Notes: generated by a model from the sequence alone, not told the origin. Positions 8,127 to 15,817 are shown, numbered from the stretch's first letter. The stretch: DNA of 39,360 nucleotides from Chloroflexota bacterium (GCA_026707225.1 JAPOXG010000118.1:1-39360); one strand, 5' to 3'. Numbers and translations are program-made.

Positions 8127-8657
8127 TTAGCTCGCTTCCGCTTCGGCGAAGGCGGGATGAAAGCGCGTATGCCCGCAAAAGCCGCCGGCAGCGCGTTCAT
8201 CCAGAACCGCCACCATGAAATGCTCGTGGGGTCCGCCGGGCGCCACATAATCCGAAGTGAAGCCGAGCGGCTGCGCCGGCTGAAATCCAAAGCGGGGATA
8301 ATAGCGCGGGTTGCCCACCAAGAACAGCAGTCCGTAGCCCAAACCGCGCATCGCGTCCAAACCCGCGCGCGCCAGCGCCGAGCCGATGCCGCGTCTCTGA
8401 TAGGGCGGGTCGACCGCGATCGGGCCCAAAGCCGGGCAATGCTCTACGCGGCCGCCATCGGTAATCGTCAGCAAACTGTAGGCGGCGTGCCCGACAATCT
8501 CGTCGTTGCAGACGGCGACATGGGAGAGCAGCAGCGCTCCCTCGGCGCGCAATCGGTTGACCAGCACGGCATGCGCTTCGCCCTCGAAGGCGGCCGCTTC
8601 AATTCGGTGAATCGCTTCCATGTCCGCTGGTGTTTCGGGACGAATCACAAATGACAT
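8127..8657 (-). CDS. GNAT-family N-acetyltransferase (YhbS-like)
   Basis: A 176-residue GNAT acetyltransferase that transfers an acetyl group from acetyl-CoA to an amine. The acetyl-CoA loop is PYQRRGIGSALA, preceded by the LGPIAVDP strand. The later LVGNPRYYPRFGF block is the hallmark of the YhbS-like subgroup (predicted N-acetyltransferases of small molecules or proteins). Full length, no fusion. The acceptor substrate cannot be told from sequence. Confidence 0.87.
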   Translation of the reverse strand: MSFVIRPETPADMEAIHRIEAAAFEGEAHAVLVNRLRAEGALLLSHVAVCNDEIVGHAAYSLLTITDGGRVEHCPALGPIAVDPPYQRRGIGSALARAGLDAMRGLGYGLLFLVGNPRYYPRFGFQPAQPLGFTSDYVAPGGPHEHFMVAVLDERAAGGFCGHTRFHPAFAEAEAS

Positions 8658-8733
8658 AAACTTTCCTCAGTCGCAACGCGTTTGCAATGCGCGCGCTCAT
8701 GTAACAGAATACCGGGGTTGCCGCATTCTACCA

Positions 8734-9084
8734 ATGCTACATTTTCAAGGAAAAGTTGTCTTGACGTCTCAGATTTACCTCTACCTCAGCACGACGGGCC
8801 ACCGCAGCGGCAAGCGCCACGAGATCGAAATCTGGTACGTGGAGCATGAGGGCTGCTACTATCTCGTTTCGGAAAAAGGCGAAGCCGCCCACTGGGTGCG
8901 GAACATTCGCGCCGATCCCGCTGTGCGCTTCCGGCTGGGGCGCGGTTGGGATGATGATGCGGCGTACATGGAAGGCAGCGCCTCATTTCCTGTTGACGCC
9001 GCTGTCATCGCAGCGGTCGAAGCCAAGATGGATGCCAAATATGGCTGGAGCAATGGGCTGATCGTCGCGGTTTGCGGCAATTGA
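8734..9084 (+). CDS. Short deazaflavin-dependent nitroreductase-like protein
   Basis: 116 residues. The core LYLSTTGHRSGKRHEIEIWYVEHEGCYYLVSE followed by AHWVRNIRADPAVRFRLG is the same strand-loop-strand order as F420-dependent DDN proteins (compare 4043-4657), but it lacks the long N-terminal helix and the C-terminal membrane anchor. I chose ATG 8734; the frame is open further upstream, but that part overlaps the 5' end of the divergent GNAT gene and has no family features. The cofactor could be F420, FMN or heme. Confidence 0.75.
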   Translation: MLHFQGKVVLTSQIYLYLSTTGHRSGKRHEIEIWYVEHEGCYYLVSEKGEAAHWVRNIRADPAVRFRLGRGWDDDAAYMEGSASFPVDAAVIAAVEAKMDAKYGWSNGLIVAVCGN

Positions 9085-9121
9085 ATCTCTTGGGGCTGGC
9101 GGAATTCAGCTGCCGCGATGA

Positions 9122-10318
9122 TCAAGACTGAGGCGCAAGCCAGCGCGTCGACGCATCGCCGTCAGCCACCCAGCCATAGCGCCCGCCTCCCAAATCCGCG
9201 CGCCACCAGCGATGCTCATCCGCGCAAACGGGACCGCCTACCAGGCTGAGCGCGCTGCCCGCCGGCGCCAGGAAAACGGAGGCGCTGCCCGTTTCCGGCG
9301 CAATGTAGCCAGCAATCCCTGAGCTGGCCGCCTCGGTCACCAGGGCGTCGGCGCCGACTTCCAGTGTGGTCTCCAGCATGCCGTCGCAACTGGTATCGAT
9401 TTTGAAATCCATCGAGGTCGTCGGTTCTTGCTCGGTCACATAAAAGACGCCGGCGGCATAATTGCCTTCCGCGGCGCTGCCAAGCCAGACATCGTAGAGC
9501 CCCGCCAGGGGGAAGCGCAAGCCGATGCCCGGATTGACGCCCTGGTAGTTATCGCTGCAAAGCCAACTGCCATCGGACCGTTTCACCAATAGCGTCATAT
9601 CGGCCGGGCTGTGAACCGCGAACCAGATTTCCGAGAATGAGTCGCCGAGATAAACGCTGAAATCGGGCGCCTCCGAGACATAGCCGCGACACTGCTCGCC
9701 GTCGATGAAGTCGGCGACCGCATTGCGACCACCGCCGATAAATTGGATCGTAAATGGCGCTGGCTGGAAACCGGGCGACAGCGATGTCTCGCCGTAGAGG
9801 GGATCGCGCCCGGGGGAGGGACCAGTAGCCGTCGTGGGCAGCGCTTCGGGTCCCGCTTCCGAAATATAGAGCACGCTCTCGTCGTTGGATTCAGCGGCGT
9901 AGCTGCCGATCCAGACTTGGTAAGGCCCCGGCGGCGCATGGTGGAAGACAAGGGCCGGATTCAAGCCGTTCGTGTCATCATTGCAGGACCAACTGCCATT
10001 GGGCAAATTGATGATCAGCGTACTGTCTTTGGCGCTGGCGTTCATGAAGGTGATGCGGTCGAATTCGCCGCTTAGCTCAATCAGAAAATCGGGGTCGCCC
10101 GCGGCGTAACCGAGGCAATTGTCGCCTAGGCGCAGCGATTTCACCGCGATATCGCCGCCGCTGAGCGCGTCGTATCGGGCGGGCGCGGGAGTGAAACCGG
10201 GCGCCAGCGCGTGACTGCCATAACGGGGGGCGCCATCCGGGTTTAACCTATCCTCTGCCGAGACAGATAGCGCTGCAAGGGACAGGACAACAATAACGAC
10301 ATACACAAAATGGGACAT
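9122..10318 (-). CDS. Secreted protein with two tandem beta-domains and an SH3-like C-terminus
   Basis: 398 residues. The N-terminus is a clear signal peptide (VYVVIVVLSLAALSVSA, cleavage near residue 20). Two homologous domains of about 125 residues follow. Each opens with a YG-x5-L-x-PGF-x-PAP motif, then C-x-GY, a PDF strand, a NGSWSC/DGSWLC-type core with paired cysteines and a YDVW/YQVWIGS strand; this resembles pre-peptidase C-terminal-like beta-sandwiches. The last 90 residues (ending RWWRADLGGGRYGWVADG) look like a bacterial SH3 domain. ATG 10318 is preceded by GGAGA; upstream in-frame codons are unlikely to be coding. No catalytic motif is seen. A cell-surface or periplasmic binding role is the best guess. 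Confidence 0.75.
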   Translation of the reverse strand: MSHFVYVVIVVLSLAALSVSAEDRLNPDGAPRYGSHALAPGFTPAPARYDALSGGDIAVKSLRLGDNCLGYAAGDPDFLIELSGEFDRITFMNASAKDSTLIINLPNGSWSCNDDTNGLNPALVFHHAPPGPYQVWIGSYAAESNDESVLYISEAGPEALPTTATGPSPGRDPLYGETSLSPGFQPAPFTIQFIGGGRNAVADFIDGEQCRGYVSEAPDFSVYLGDSFSEIWFAVHSPADMTLLVKRSDGSWLCSDNYQGVNPGIGLRFPLAGLYDVWLGSAAEGNYAAGVFYVTEQEPTTSMDFKIDTSCDGMLETTLEVGADALVTEAASSGIAGYIAPETGSASVFLAPAGSALSLVGGPVCADEHRWWRADLGGGRYGWVADGDASTRWLAPQS

Positions 10319-10593
10319 ACTCTCCGCCGGACTTCGTTTGAATTCACGCCGTGATTGCAATCTGGTTTGACTGGAAGGCAATTGGCTTCGTTCATTATAG
10401 TCCTGTTCAGTCATTGCGGTTTGCTTGGACAACGGCGACAAGTCTGCCACCGGCATTCACTTGCGAGCCGGGACGCTAGGTAATTTGGGCATTTGCGTGA
10501 AGATTCACAATTTGGGCAAGCTATCCTAATTCCCTTGACATCGAGCGCATTTTCGTGAATCGTTATAGATAACGACATATTATCTACAGGAGG

Positions 10594-11157
10594 TTGAAGG
10601 CGTTTAAGCAAACAGTTTCTTTCCTGTTCGTAGTCGTTATGTTCTTTTCTTTCGCGGGTCAGTCGCTCGGGTCGGACATTGACCAGAACGCTGATCCAAA
10701 CTCGCAGGCTAGTCAAGCAATTGCGCTAGCGGAATCCAACGGGCATGATGTATCCTTGACGGTTGAGGAATTGGCGGGCTTAATCCGTGCCATAGAAAGC
10801 GCCAGTTTCGCCGTCGACGCCGATGATGATTCTGAGTCATTGACAAACGGCGGATCGCGGCGATACAAATGCTCGGCGACTGAATGGTATGTCGGCAATC
10901 AACTGACGGTCAACTGGTGGGCCGACACCACTGTCCAGAATGGGGTCATCGTGAGAATCAACAGTACCGGCTGGAACTATACATGGCTCCCGATCGTCCC
11001 GACCTTTGATGCTGTTGTTAGCGCGACAGCTACCGCTACAATCCTTGACAGCGGTCGCAAAATTGAGTTGCGCTTGGATGGGACGGTTAAGTACTATTTC
11101 GCCGGCATCCTTCTCAGTACCCGCGCGTTGAACCTGAAAGGTACTAAACATGCCTGA
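10594..11157 (+). CDS. Secreted protein of unknown function with TTG start
   Basis: 187 residues beginning with a signal peptide (KQTVSFLFVVVMFFSFAG, cleavage near residue 26). The mature part starts acidic and Asn-rich, then has a helical segment (SLTVEELAGLIRAIES), and ends in a beta-rich region (TEWYVGNQLTVNWWAD and following). No known family is recognised. The only N-terminal start that keeps the basic n-region is TTG 10594, and the strong AGGAGG (10588-10593) directly abuts it with no spacer, which is unusual. The last eight bases overlap the start of a 40-codon membrane gene, and a strong terminator follows, so these two form a short operon. Confidence 0.68.
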   Translation: MKAFKQTVSFLFVVVMFFSFAGQSLGSDIDQNADPNSQASQAIALAESNGHDVSLTVEELAGLIRAIESASFAVDADDDSESLTNGGSRRYKCSATEWYVGNQLTVNWWADTTVQNGVIVRINSTGWNYTWLPIVPTFDAVVSATATATILDSGRKIELRLDGTVKYYFAGILLSTRALNLKGTKHA

Positions 11158-11272
11158 ACTTGGCGTCACAGAACTAGTACAGGTAGTCGTGATTACGATT
11201 GTCTTGATCGTGATCGTCCGAAAAGTGGCGAGCGCACTGCGCCCCCCGCCAAAGTCAGATAGTGAGAAGTGA
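11150..11272 (+). CDS. 40-residue single-pass membrane microprotein
   Basis: A short frame that starts inside the stop region of the preceding secreted protein (ATG 11150, overlapping by eight bases). It encodes a short polar start (MPELGVTELVQ), one strongly hydrophobic helix (VVVITIVLIVIV), then a basic RK and a short charged tail (RPPPKSDSEK). By the positive-inside rule the tail should be cytoplasmic. A 12-bp terminator hairpin begins five bases after its stop, which supports it as the last gene of the unit. The layout vaguely recalls TatA-type proteins, but the amphipathic helix is too short to claim that. Confidence 0.55.
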   Translation: MPELGVTELVQVVVITIVLIVIVRKVASALRPPPKSDSEK

Positions 11273-11276
11273 GGCA

Positions 11277-11305
11277 AAAGGCGGGAGTCACGAACTCCCG
11301 CCTTT
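11277..11305 (+). terminator. Intrinsic terminator-like hairpin
   Basis: A perfect 12-bp stem: AAAGGCGGGAGT (11277-11288) pairs with ACTCCCGCCTTT (11294-11305) around a five-base loop. The hairpin ends in TTTC and sits just behind the microprotein gene. Confidence 0.8.
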
Positions 11306-11738
11306 CGATTAACCTGATCTTGGCGGATACGAGCGCGGCGGCGCAGTTGGCTCCAAGAATCTGCCTCCTCTGGCACAGGTATTACTGCACATTAAGGCCA
11401 GTCGCAATCAGCCCCGACATCAGACTTGATAGAAGAAGCGCAAGTGTGCGTATTGGCATTTAGGTCTCTTGGCCTTTCCTGCGTCCCAGTGAAATCTATC
11501 GCAGGCTCGTATAGAGGTGGCAGGTGCAAACCGAGGGCGCTGTTCCTTCGTACACAGTAGTCGCATACGCGCAATTAGTCTGTGTATTCCAGTACCTAGC
11601 CGTCAGTGAATTAGAATCGTCTTAGCCAGGGGATTTCGTACATCGCGTAAACCCGTATAATTCGCCGCTCTCGCATTTCGGGTAAGTTTGCCATGTCCGA
11701 CGAAATGTTCTACCATGTTACCGAGAGCCCCGCCGCCG
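11306..11738. other. 433-base gene-poor stretch with an orphan TATAAT
   Basis: I see no convincing gene on either strand. A perfect -10-like TATAAT lies at 11656-11661, and 32 bases on an ATG (11693) opens a 75-codon frame that runs antisense into the end of the secreted-protein gene. It has no family features and looks like chance or the decayed start of a lost gene. Confidence 0.5.
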
Positions 11739-12359
11739 CTACGCCCCGACCCGCTGTAGGTATTTTTTGCTCACTTTCCAGACCCGGTAGCAATCCCAAT
11801 TACTATGACGCCGCGACGGGCCTTCAACGTGGTTCGGCTGCGAGTGATTGGGTTCTCCAAGACTCAACTCCTTGCAATAAGCAAGCGCCCCCTGCGCGTC
11901 CCCGACGAATCGCATCCTGAATAAGTGCTCCCACCGTTGCCGCCTGGTCCCCTTGCGTTTCCCGAGCTCGCAGTAGTAGACACTTTTCATGACTGAGTCT
12001 GCAGTGCGCACATGAGACACTTGCTTACTTTCGTTGACTTCGCAGATTTCCATCGCCTTCCGCCCTCTCTTGGCGAATGCCATGCTTGGGCTAAAGAAAT
12101 CCCTGAATTTGGGGATTTGGCAATCTTGATCTTCGTAAACAATATGACCGTCCGAAAGGAAATTACTCTTAGGAACGATTACATATAAGGGGCTGCCATC
12201 AACATCCACATCAAAATGCGTGCAGCCGGCTGCCTGCGCCTTTGGTATGGGCAGCGCCAGCAGAGCGGCAAATACCAGCAGCATCATGACCCGAGAAGCA
12301 ATAGGGCGGCTTGGCGAAGCCAGCCAATTCCAATTATGTTGTCCTTCAGAGTTTCTCAT
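11739..12359 (-). CDS. Secreted protein of unknown function
   Basis: 206 residues from ATG 12359, which has a good AGGAGG nine bases upstream; the open frame continues further but without coding signs. The N-terminus has a long polar stretch, then a hydrophobic core (VMMLLVFAALLALPIP) ending KAQA|AGC, a likely signal peptidase site. A later internal ATG just before the hydrophobic core is an alternative start. The mature part has five or six cysteines (for example CQIP, CEVN, YCELGKRKG, YCKELS, WDCY) that could form disulfides. Not recognised as any family. It is divergent from the VWA gene, with 242 bases between them. Confidence 0.62.
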   Translation of the reverse strand: MRNSEGQHNWNWLASPSRPIASRVMMLLVFAALLALPIPKAQAAGCTHFDVDVDGSPLYVIVPKSNFLSDGHIVYEDQDCQIPKFRDFFSPSMAFAKRGRKAMEICEVNESKQVSHVRTADSVMKSVYYCELGKRKGTRRQRWEHLFRMRFVGDAQGALAYCKELSLGEPNHSQPNHVEGPSRRHSNWDCYRVWKVSKKYLQRVGA

Positions 12360-12601
12360 TGATCCAAACCTCCTGCGCTCGGTTGGCGTTCTCGATGTCG
12401 GCGCTTGCCCAACAGAATTGGTCCGTCCCACACTATACCCTATGCTTGATGGTACTGTATCGGCTTTAATTGCGTTTCGCAATAATGTTTGTTCCGGGCT
12501 GGTTATTATTCCTTCGGTTCGCGGCTTGTTTGCCATGACCGCCGAAATGAATTACCATCTGAGTTGGAATCCCGCGCAACCCAGCAGCAAGGTCCCCAGC
12601 C

Positions 12602-13984
12602 ATGCAGAAGAGAATGATCGACTTCATCCGCGCCCTGCGCGCCGCGGGCTTGCGCATCTCCCTGGCGGAAAGCCAAGACGCCATGTTCGGCGTCGACGAA
12701 ACCGGCGCCCGCCAGATGGCGACCTTCAAGAACACGATGAAAGCGACCCTGGTGAAAAATCACCGTGACCAGCCCGTTTTCGAGTACTTCTTCCCGCTGT
12801 TCTTCAAGAACAACAAACCACCGCTGCAGAATATCCTCGAGCAACTGTCCGAAGATCAGCATGCGCTCCTGAACGAAGCGATGCGCTCGCTGGTGGGCGA
12901 GTTGGATGCCTTGCGCGATCTGCTGCGGCGTTTGCTGGAAGGGCAGGATTTCAGCGAAGAAGAGCTGCGTCAGTTGGGCGACGCTTCGGGCTTGCCACAA
13001 GGCGATGAGATGTACATGCGCTCTTGGTTCGAGCGGCGCATGAACCGGCAGGCCGGCATCACGCAGCTCGAGCGCATGCTTGATGACTTGCTCGAAGAAT
13101 TGGCGGCGCTGGGTATGAGCGAAGAAGCGCTGGCCGAATTGGAGGAGATGCTGCGGGAAAACATGCAGGGCTTGTCGCAGCAAATCTCGCAGCATGTCGG
13201 CGCGACGCTGGCCGAACAGATGGCGGAGCAAGAACCGCGCGAGCGCCCCGACCTGCTTGATGTGCCCTTGCAGCGCTTGTCCAGCGGCGATATTGAAGAC
13301 GTGCGCGACGAAGTGCGGCGGCTGGCGGCGCGCTTGCGCACGCGGGCGGCTCTACGGCAAAAGCGCGCCAAATCGGGTCAATTCGACCCGCGCAAAACCA
13401 TCCGCAAAAACATGCGTTATGGCGGCGTGCCGATGGACGTGCAATTTCGCAAGCGTCACAAGAAACCCAGCCTGATCCTGGTCTGCGACTTGAGCACGTC
13501 CATGCGCTACGCCGTCGAATTCCTGTTGACGCTGGTTTATGAACTTTCTGACCAGGTGCGGCGCACGCACAGCTTCATCTTCATCCACGATCTCGTCGAT
13601 GTCAGCACAACTTTGGCGGAGCTCCCCCCGCGCGAGGCGGTCGCCCATATCATGGCGGAAAACCCGCCCGGCTATTACAGCACCGATCTGGGCAACAGCC
13701 TCAGCCGCTTTCGGAAGGAACATATGCGCCTGGTCGACAGCCGCAGCACCATCATCTTCTTCGGCGACGGGCGCAACAACTACAACGATCCGCGTCTGGA
13801 TATCGCGCAGGAGATGCAGCGAAAGGGCAGGCGCCTCATCTGGTTCTGCCCCGAGCCGCGCCGCCAATGGGGCAGCGGCGACAGCGACATGTGGGAATAT
13901 AGCATGTACGCCGACAACGTCTTCCTGGTCAACAATCTGCGCCAGCTGGCCGATTCGGTCGATCGTATCCTGGCGGATGGCTAG
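12602..13984 (+). CDS. CoxE-type VWA-domain protein
   Basis: 460 residues. The N-terminal part is helical (DFIRALRAAGLRISLAES, VKNHRDQPVFEYFFPLFF) and matches the CoxE/YehP-like family, followed by long acidic helices. The C-terminal von Willebrand A domain begins near residue 295 with the MIDAS motif DLSTSM and continues to the IIFFGDGRNNYNDP loop and a C-terminal helix (NNLRQLADSVDRIL). Such proteins act with a MoxR/CoxD AAA+ ATPase as a metal-dependent chaperone pair; the likely partner is 3038-3979, unusually far away. The last 130 bases (13859-13988) are copied in whole or part three more times downstream, each in front of a toxin-antitoxin cassette. Confidence 0.9.
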   Translation: MQKRMIDFIRALRAAGLRISLAESQDAMFGVDETGARQMATFKNTMKATLVKNHRDQPVFEYFFPLFFKNNKPPLQNILEQLSEDQHALLNEAMRSLVGELDALRDLLRRLLEGQDFSEEELRQLGDASGLPQGDEMYMRSWFERRMNRQAGITQLERMLDDLLEELAALGMSEEALAELEEMLRENMQGLSQQISQHVGATLAEQMAEQEPRERPDLLDVPLQRLSSGDIEDVRDEVRRLAARLRTRAALRQKRAKSGQFDPRKTIRKNMRYGGVPMDVQFRKRHKKPSLILVCDLSTSMRYAVEFLLTLVYELSDQVRRTHSFIFIHDLVDVSTTLAELPPREAVAHIMAENPPGYYSTDLGNSLSRFRKEHMRLVDSRSTIIFFGDGRNNYNDPRLDIAQEMQRKGRRLIWFCPEPRRQWGSGDSDMWEYSMYADNVFLVNNLRQLADSVDRILADG

Positions 13985-13988
13985 CGCG
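13859..13988 (+). repeat. VWA 3'-end repeat, copy 1 (inside the intact gene)
   Basis: The last 41 codons, stop codon and four following bases of the VWA gene. This copy is the reference for the repeat. Copy 2 (14784-14913) differs at a single base, T13868 against G14793. Copies 3 (15735-15767) and 4 (16517-16570) keep only the last 10 and 17 codons. Confidence 0.95.
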
Positions 13989-13995
13989 AGCGCTG

Positions 13996-14004
13996 TGTTA
14001 CAAT
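13996..14004 (+). promoter_or_regulatory. Extended -10 promoter element of cassette 1
   Basis: TGTTACAAT is an extended -10 (TG-N-TACAAT) placed 12 bases after the VWA stop; no clear -35 is visible. The same element stands at 15779-15787 (TG-C-TACAAT, cassette 3) and 16582-16590 (TG-T-TACACT, cassette 4). Because the -10 box overlaps ATG 14003, the antitoxin is more likely to start at ATG 14042. Confidence 0.55.
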
Positions 14005-14041
14005 GACCGACGATGGCAAATCAAAATGCAGAGCGACTCGC

Positions 14042-14350
14042 ATGGATGAAGCAGCGACAGTAAGCAGCTTGGATGACATCCGTCGCCTGCGCCCACAGAT
14101 AATGGAGCTAGCGCGCCAATATCGCGGGAAGCAGGTGTCGGTGTTTGGCTCCTGTGTACGTGGGGAAATGCATGCAGACAGTGATATCGATTTCCTGGTT
14201 GAGTTTGAGAGCGATTTCCGACTGACCGACATCATCCGTTTGAAGCAAAAGCTGGAAGGACTGTTTGGACGAAAAGTTGATGTCGTTCCGCGGCAAGCCT
14301 TGCGGAAAGAGTTGGAAACTTTCGTGTTCAGTGAGATGCAAGCGCTTTGA
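14042..14350 (+). CDS. MNT-domain nucleotidyltransferase antitoxin, cassette 1
   Basis: 102 residues of the minimal nucleotidyltransferase (MNT/MntA) family. The active site GS-x10-D-x-D is present (VFGSCVRGEMHADSDIDF), and the third acidic residue lies in KVDVVP. MntA antitoxins silence their HEPN partner (HepT) by adding AMP groups to a tyrosine in the RX4HXY motif; that is known from studied relatives and inferred here. I chose ATG 14042 because cassette 4 has no equivalent of the upstream ATG (14003) and an extended -10 overlaps it. The stop overlaps the toxin start in a TTGA sequence, so the two are translationally coupled. Confidence 0.88.
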   Translation: MDEAATVSSLDDIRRLRPQIMELARQYRGKQVSVFGSCVRGEMHADSDIDFLVEFESDFRLTDIIRLKQKLEGLFGRKVDVVPRQALRKELETFVFSEMQAL

Positions 14351-14703
14351 GACGCAGCCAGAGACTTTACCTGCAAGACATCCTTGAGCGTATCCAGCAT
14401 ATTGAATTCTGCACCGCGAGTGGTCGTGAGTCATTCCTTGAAGACAGATTGCTGCAAGATGGCGTAATACTCGCGTTTATGATAATCGGCGAGGCGGTTA
14501 AGCGTTTGGACGCGGCAATGGTCGAGGCTCACCCAGAAGTCCTGTGGAGCGATTATGCCGGTTTCCGAGATGTGCTTATTCACCGATATCATGATGTTTT
14601 GCTTGAACAAGTGTGGCTGTTTACACAAGAAGATCTTCCTACCTTAAAAGTCGCCATTACCGCGCTGTTGCAAATCGCTAACGATGGCGAAGCTGGAACT
14701 TAA
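14347..14703 (+). CDS. HEPN/HepT (DUF86) ribonuclease toxin, cassette 1
   Basis: 118 residues, all helical, of the HepT/DUF86 family. The catalytic RX4HXY reads RDVLIHRY. The preceding segment DYAGFRD and the central IIGEAVKRLD are family markers. HepT dimers cut RNA, including tRNA in studied cases, until AMPylated by the MNT partner. The start codon is TTG, overlapping the antitoxin stop by four bases; no ribosome binding site of its own is evident, so translation probably depends on the antitoxin. The reading frame is intact and the motif complete, so the toxin should be active. Confidence 0.88.
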   Translation: MRRSQRLYLQDILERIQHIEFCTASGRESFLEDRLLQDGVILAFMIIGEAVKRLDAAMVEAHPEVLWSDYAGFRDVLIHRYHDVLLEQVWLFTQEDLPTLKVAITALLQIANDGEAGT

Positions 14704-14783
14704 ATTCAGCTTATTCCAATGTCTGCCGCAATCCAGCTGAATCATGTATTTGATCAAAGTATGAAACGGCGGCAAACCGACCA

Positions 14784-14913
14784 CGCCGCCAAGGGGGCAG
14801 CGGCGACAGCGACATGTGGGAATATAGCATGTACGCCGACAACGTCTTCCTGGTCAACAATCTGCGCCAGCTGGCCGATTCGGTCGATCGTATCCTGGCG
14901 GATGGCTAGCGCG
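14784..14913 (+). repeat. VWA 3'-end repeat, copy 2 (129/130 identical to the gene)
   Basis: A 130-base direct repeat of 13859-13988 with one mismatch. It lies 80 bases after toxin 1 and 85 bases before antitoxin 2. It is not joined in frame to any upstream start, so it is a non-coding fragment. Homology stops sharply after TAGCGCG: the bases that follow match neither the original locus nor the other cassettes. Together with copy 1 it brackets cassette 1. Confidence 0.95.
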
Positions 14914-14998
14914 TGCCGTCCGGCTGCGCCACACATAGCTCACTTTGATAGTATGTTAAGATTAAGAAAGTACGTTCAAGCCGAAGGGAGTTCTCTAG

Positions 14999-15304
14999 AT
15001 GAGCCGCGAACCCATTCGCAATCTCGAAGATCTGCGGCAATGGCGAGAACAGATTCTGGCGCTCGCCCGTCGGCACCGAGCGCGTCAAATATCCGTGTTT
15101 GGCTCAGTGGCGCGCGGGGATTCCCAAGCCGATAGCGATATCGATTTTTTGGTCGACTTTGAAGAAGGCTCCAGACTGACAGATCATATCCGACTGTTGC
15201 AAGACTTGAAGGAGTTGCTCGATTGTAGTGTCGATGTTGTGGATCGACGTGCGCTGCGCCCAGAAATAAGAGAGACAGTTTTGGCGGAAGTCCAGCGTCT
15301 GTGA
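14999..15304 (+). CDS. MNT-domain nucleotidyltransferase antitoxin, cassette 2
   Basis: 101 residues with the MNT active site FGSVARGDSQADSDIDF and a third acidic position in SVDVVD. It is clearly more diverged than antitoxins 1, 3 and 4, with a different N-terminus (REPIRNLEDLRQWREQILAL) and a different 5' flank. A GGGAG ribosome binding site lies eight bases before ATG 14999, unlike the other three, which have weak sites. Its stop overlaps the toxin start in GTGA. It should act on toxin 2 specifically. Confidence 0.88.
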   Translation: MSREPIRNLEDLRQWREQILALARRHRARQISVFGSVARGDSQADSDIDFLVDFEEGSRLTDHIRLLQDLKELLDCSVDVVDRRALRPEIRETVLAEVQRL

Positions 15305-15660
15305 GTTCCGATCCTCGAATGAATCTCAATGATATTCTCGATCGCATTGATCGAATTGAACGATACACTTCGCGCGGTAGAGAATCTTTCATGCAGTCTG
15401 AATTGCATCAAGACGCCGTGATCCGCAATTTTGAAGTGATTGGCGAAGCGATTAAACGCTTGGATAAGTCAATAATTGCGCAACAGCCTCAAGTTCCTTG
15501 GAGGGATTTCGCCGGATTTCGCGACGTTTTGATTCACCAATACGAAAGGGTTGTGCTGGAATCGGTTTGGTTGTTCGCTGTCGAAGACTTGCCTGCTCTA
15601 AAGTCCGCGGCGCTGGCCTTGCTCAATGAATTGAAAGACAAGGGGTATATTTCCAAATAG
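15301..15660 (+). CDS. HEPN/HepT (DUF86) ribonuclease toxin, cassette 2
   Basis: 119 residues with catalytic RDVLIHQY (RX4HXY) and the family segment DFAGFRD. The helix IDRIERYTSRGRESFMQS is the family's N-terminal signature. GTG start overlapping the antitoxin stop by four bases. Intact. About as different from toxin 1 as from toxin 3, so cassette 2 is not a recent copy of its neighbours although the VWA tail in front of it is nearly perfect. Confidence 0.88.
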   Translation: MSSDPRMNLNDILDRIDRIERYTSRGRESFMQSELHQDAVIRNFEVIGEAIKRLDKSIIAQQPQVPWRDFAGFRDVLIHQYERVVLESVWLFAVEDLPALKSAALALLNELKDKGYISK

Positions 15661-15734
15661 GATCTTGCCGACTTCCGCAGATAAAACTTGAAACATGATA
15701 GACCGTTGTCTCCTTTTCAGGTTCGTTGCCGACG

Positions 15735-15767
15735 GACAACGTCGATTTCGCGCTGGCGGACGGATAG
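15735..15767 (+). repeat. VWA 3'-end repeat, copy 3 (degenerate, last 10 codons)
   Basis: Reads D-N-V-D-F-A-L-A-D-G-stop against D-S-V-D-R-I-L-A-D-G-stop in the VWA gene. After the stop, the GCGC...GCTGTGCTACAATGACCGACGA flank continues to match cassette 1, including the extended -10 element at 15779-15787. It is thus an older or more distant version of the same junction. Confidence 0.7.
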
Positions 15768-15817
15768 CGCGGACGCTGTGCTACAATGACCGACGAAGAC
15801 AGGACAAAAAGCGAAGC

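Noticed and set aside
10535..10569. Perfect TTGACA at 10535-10540 as a promoter for the secreted protein
   Set aside because: The nearest -10-like TATAGA is 23 bases away, too far for a standard promoter, and nothing suitable lies at 16-18 bases.
11693..11920. A 75-codon frame behind a perfect TATAAT
   Set aside because: It overlaps the end of the secreted-protein gene antisense, has no ribosome site and no recognisable features; kept only as a remark on the gap.
14003..14041. Upstream ATG as the start of antitoxin 1 (and 15786 for antitoxin 3)
   Set aside because: It overlaps an extended -10 box and is missing in cassette 4; the common ATG 39 bases on fits all copies.
14704..14742. Inverted repeat ATTCAGCT/AGCTGAAT behind toxin 1 as a terminator
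   Set aside because: Only eight base pairs with a 23-base loop and no T-tract; likely chance.
14719..15135. A frame running through VWA tail copy 2 into antitoxin 2
   Set aside because: It reads the VWA tail in a different frame from the real gene and overlaps the antitoxin; no coding signs of its own.
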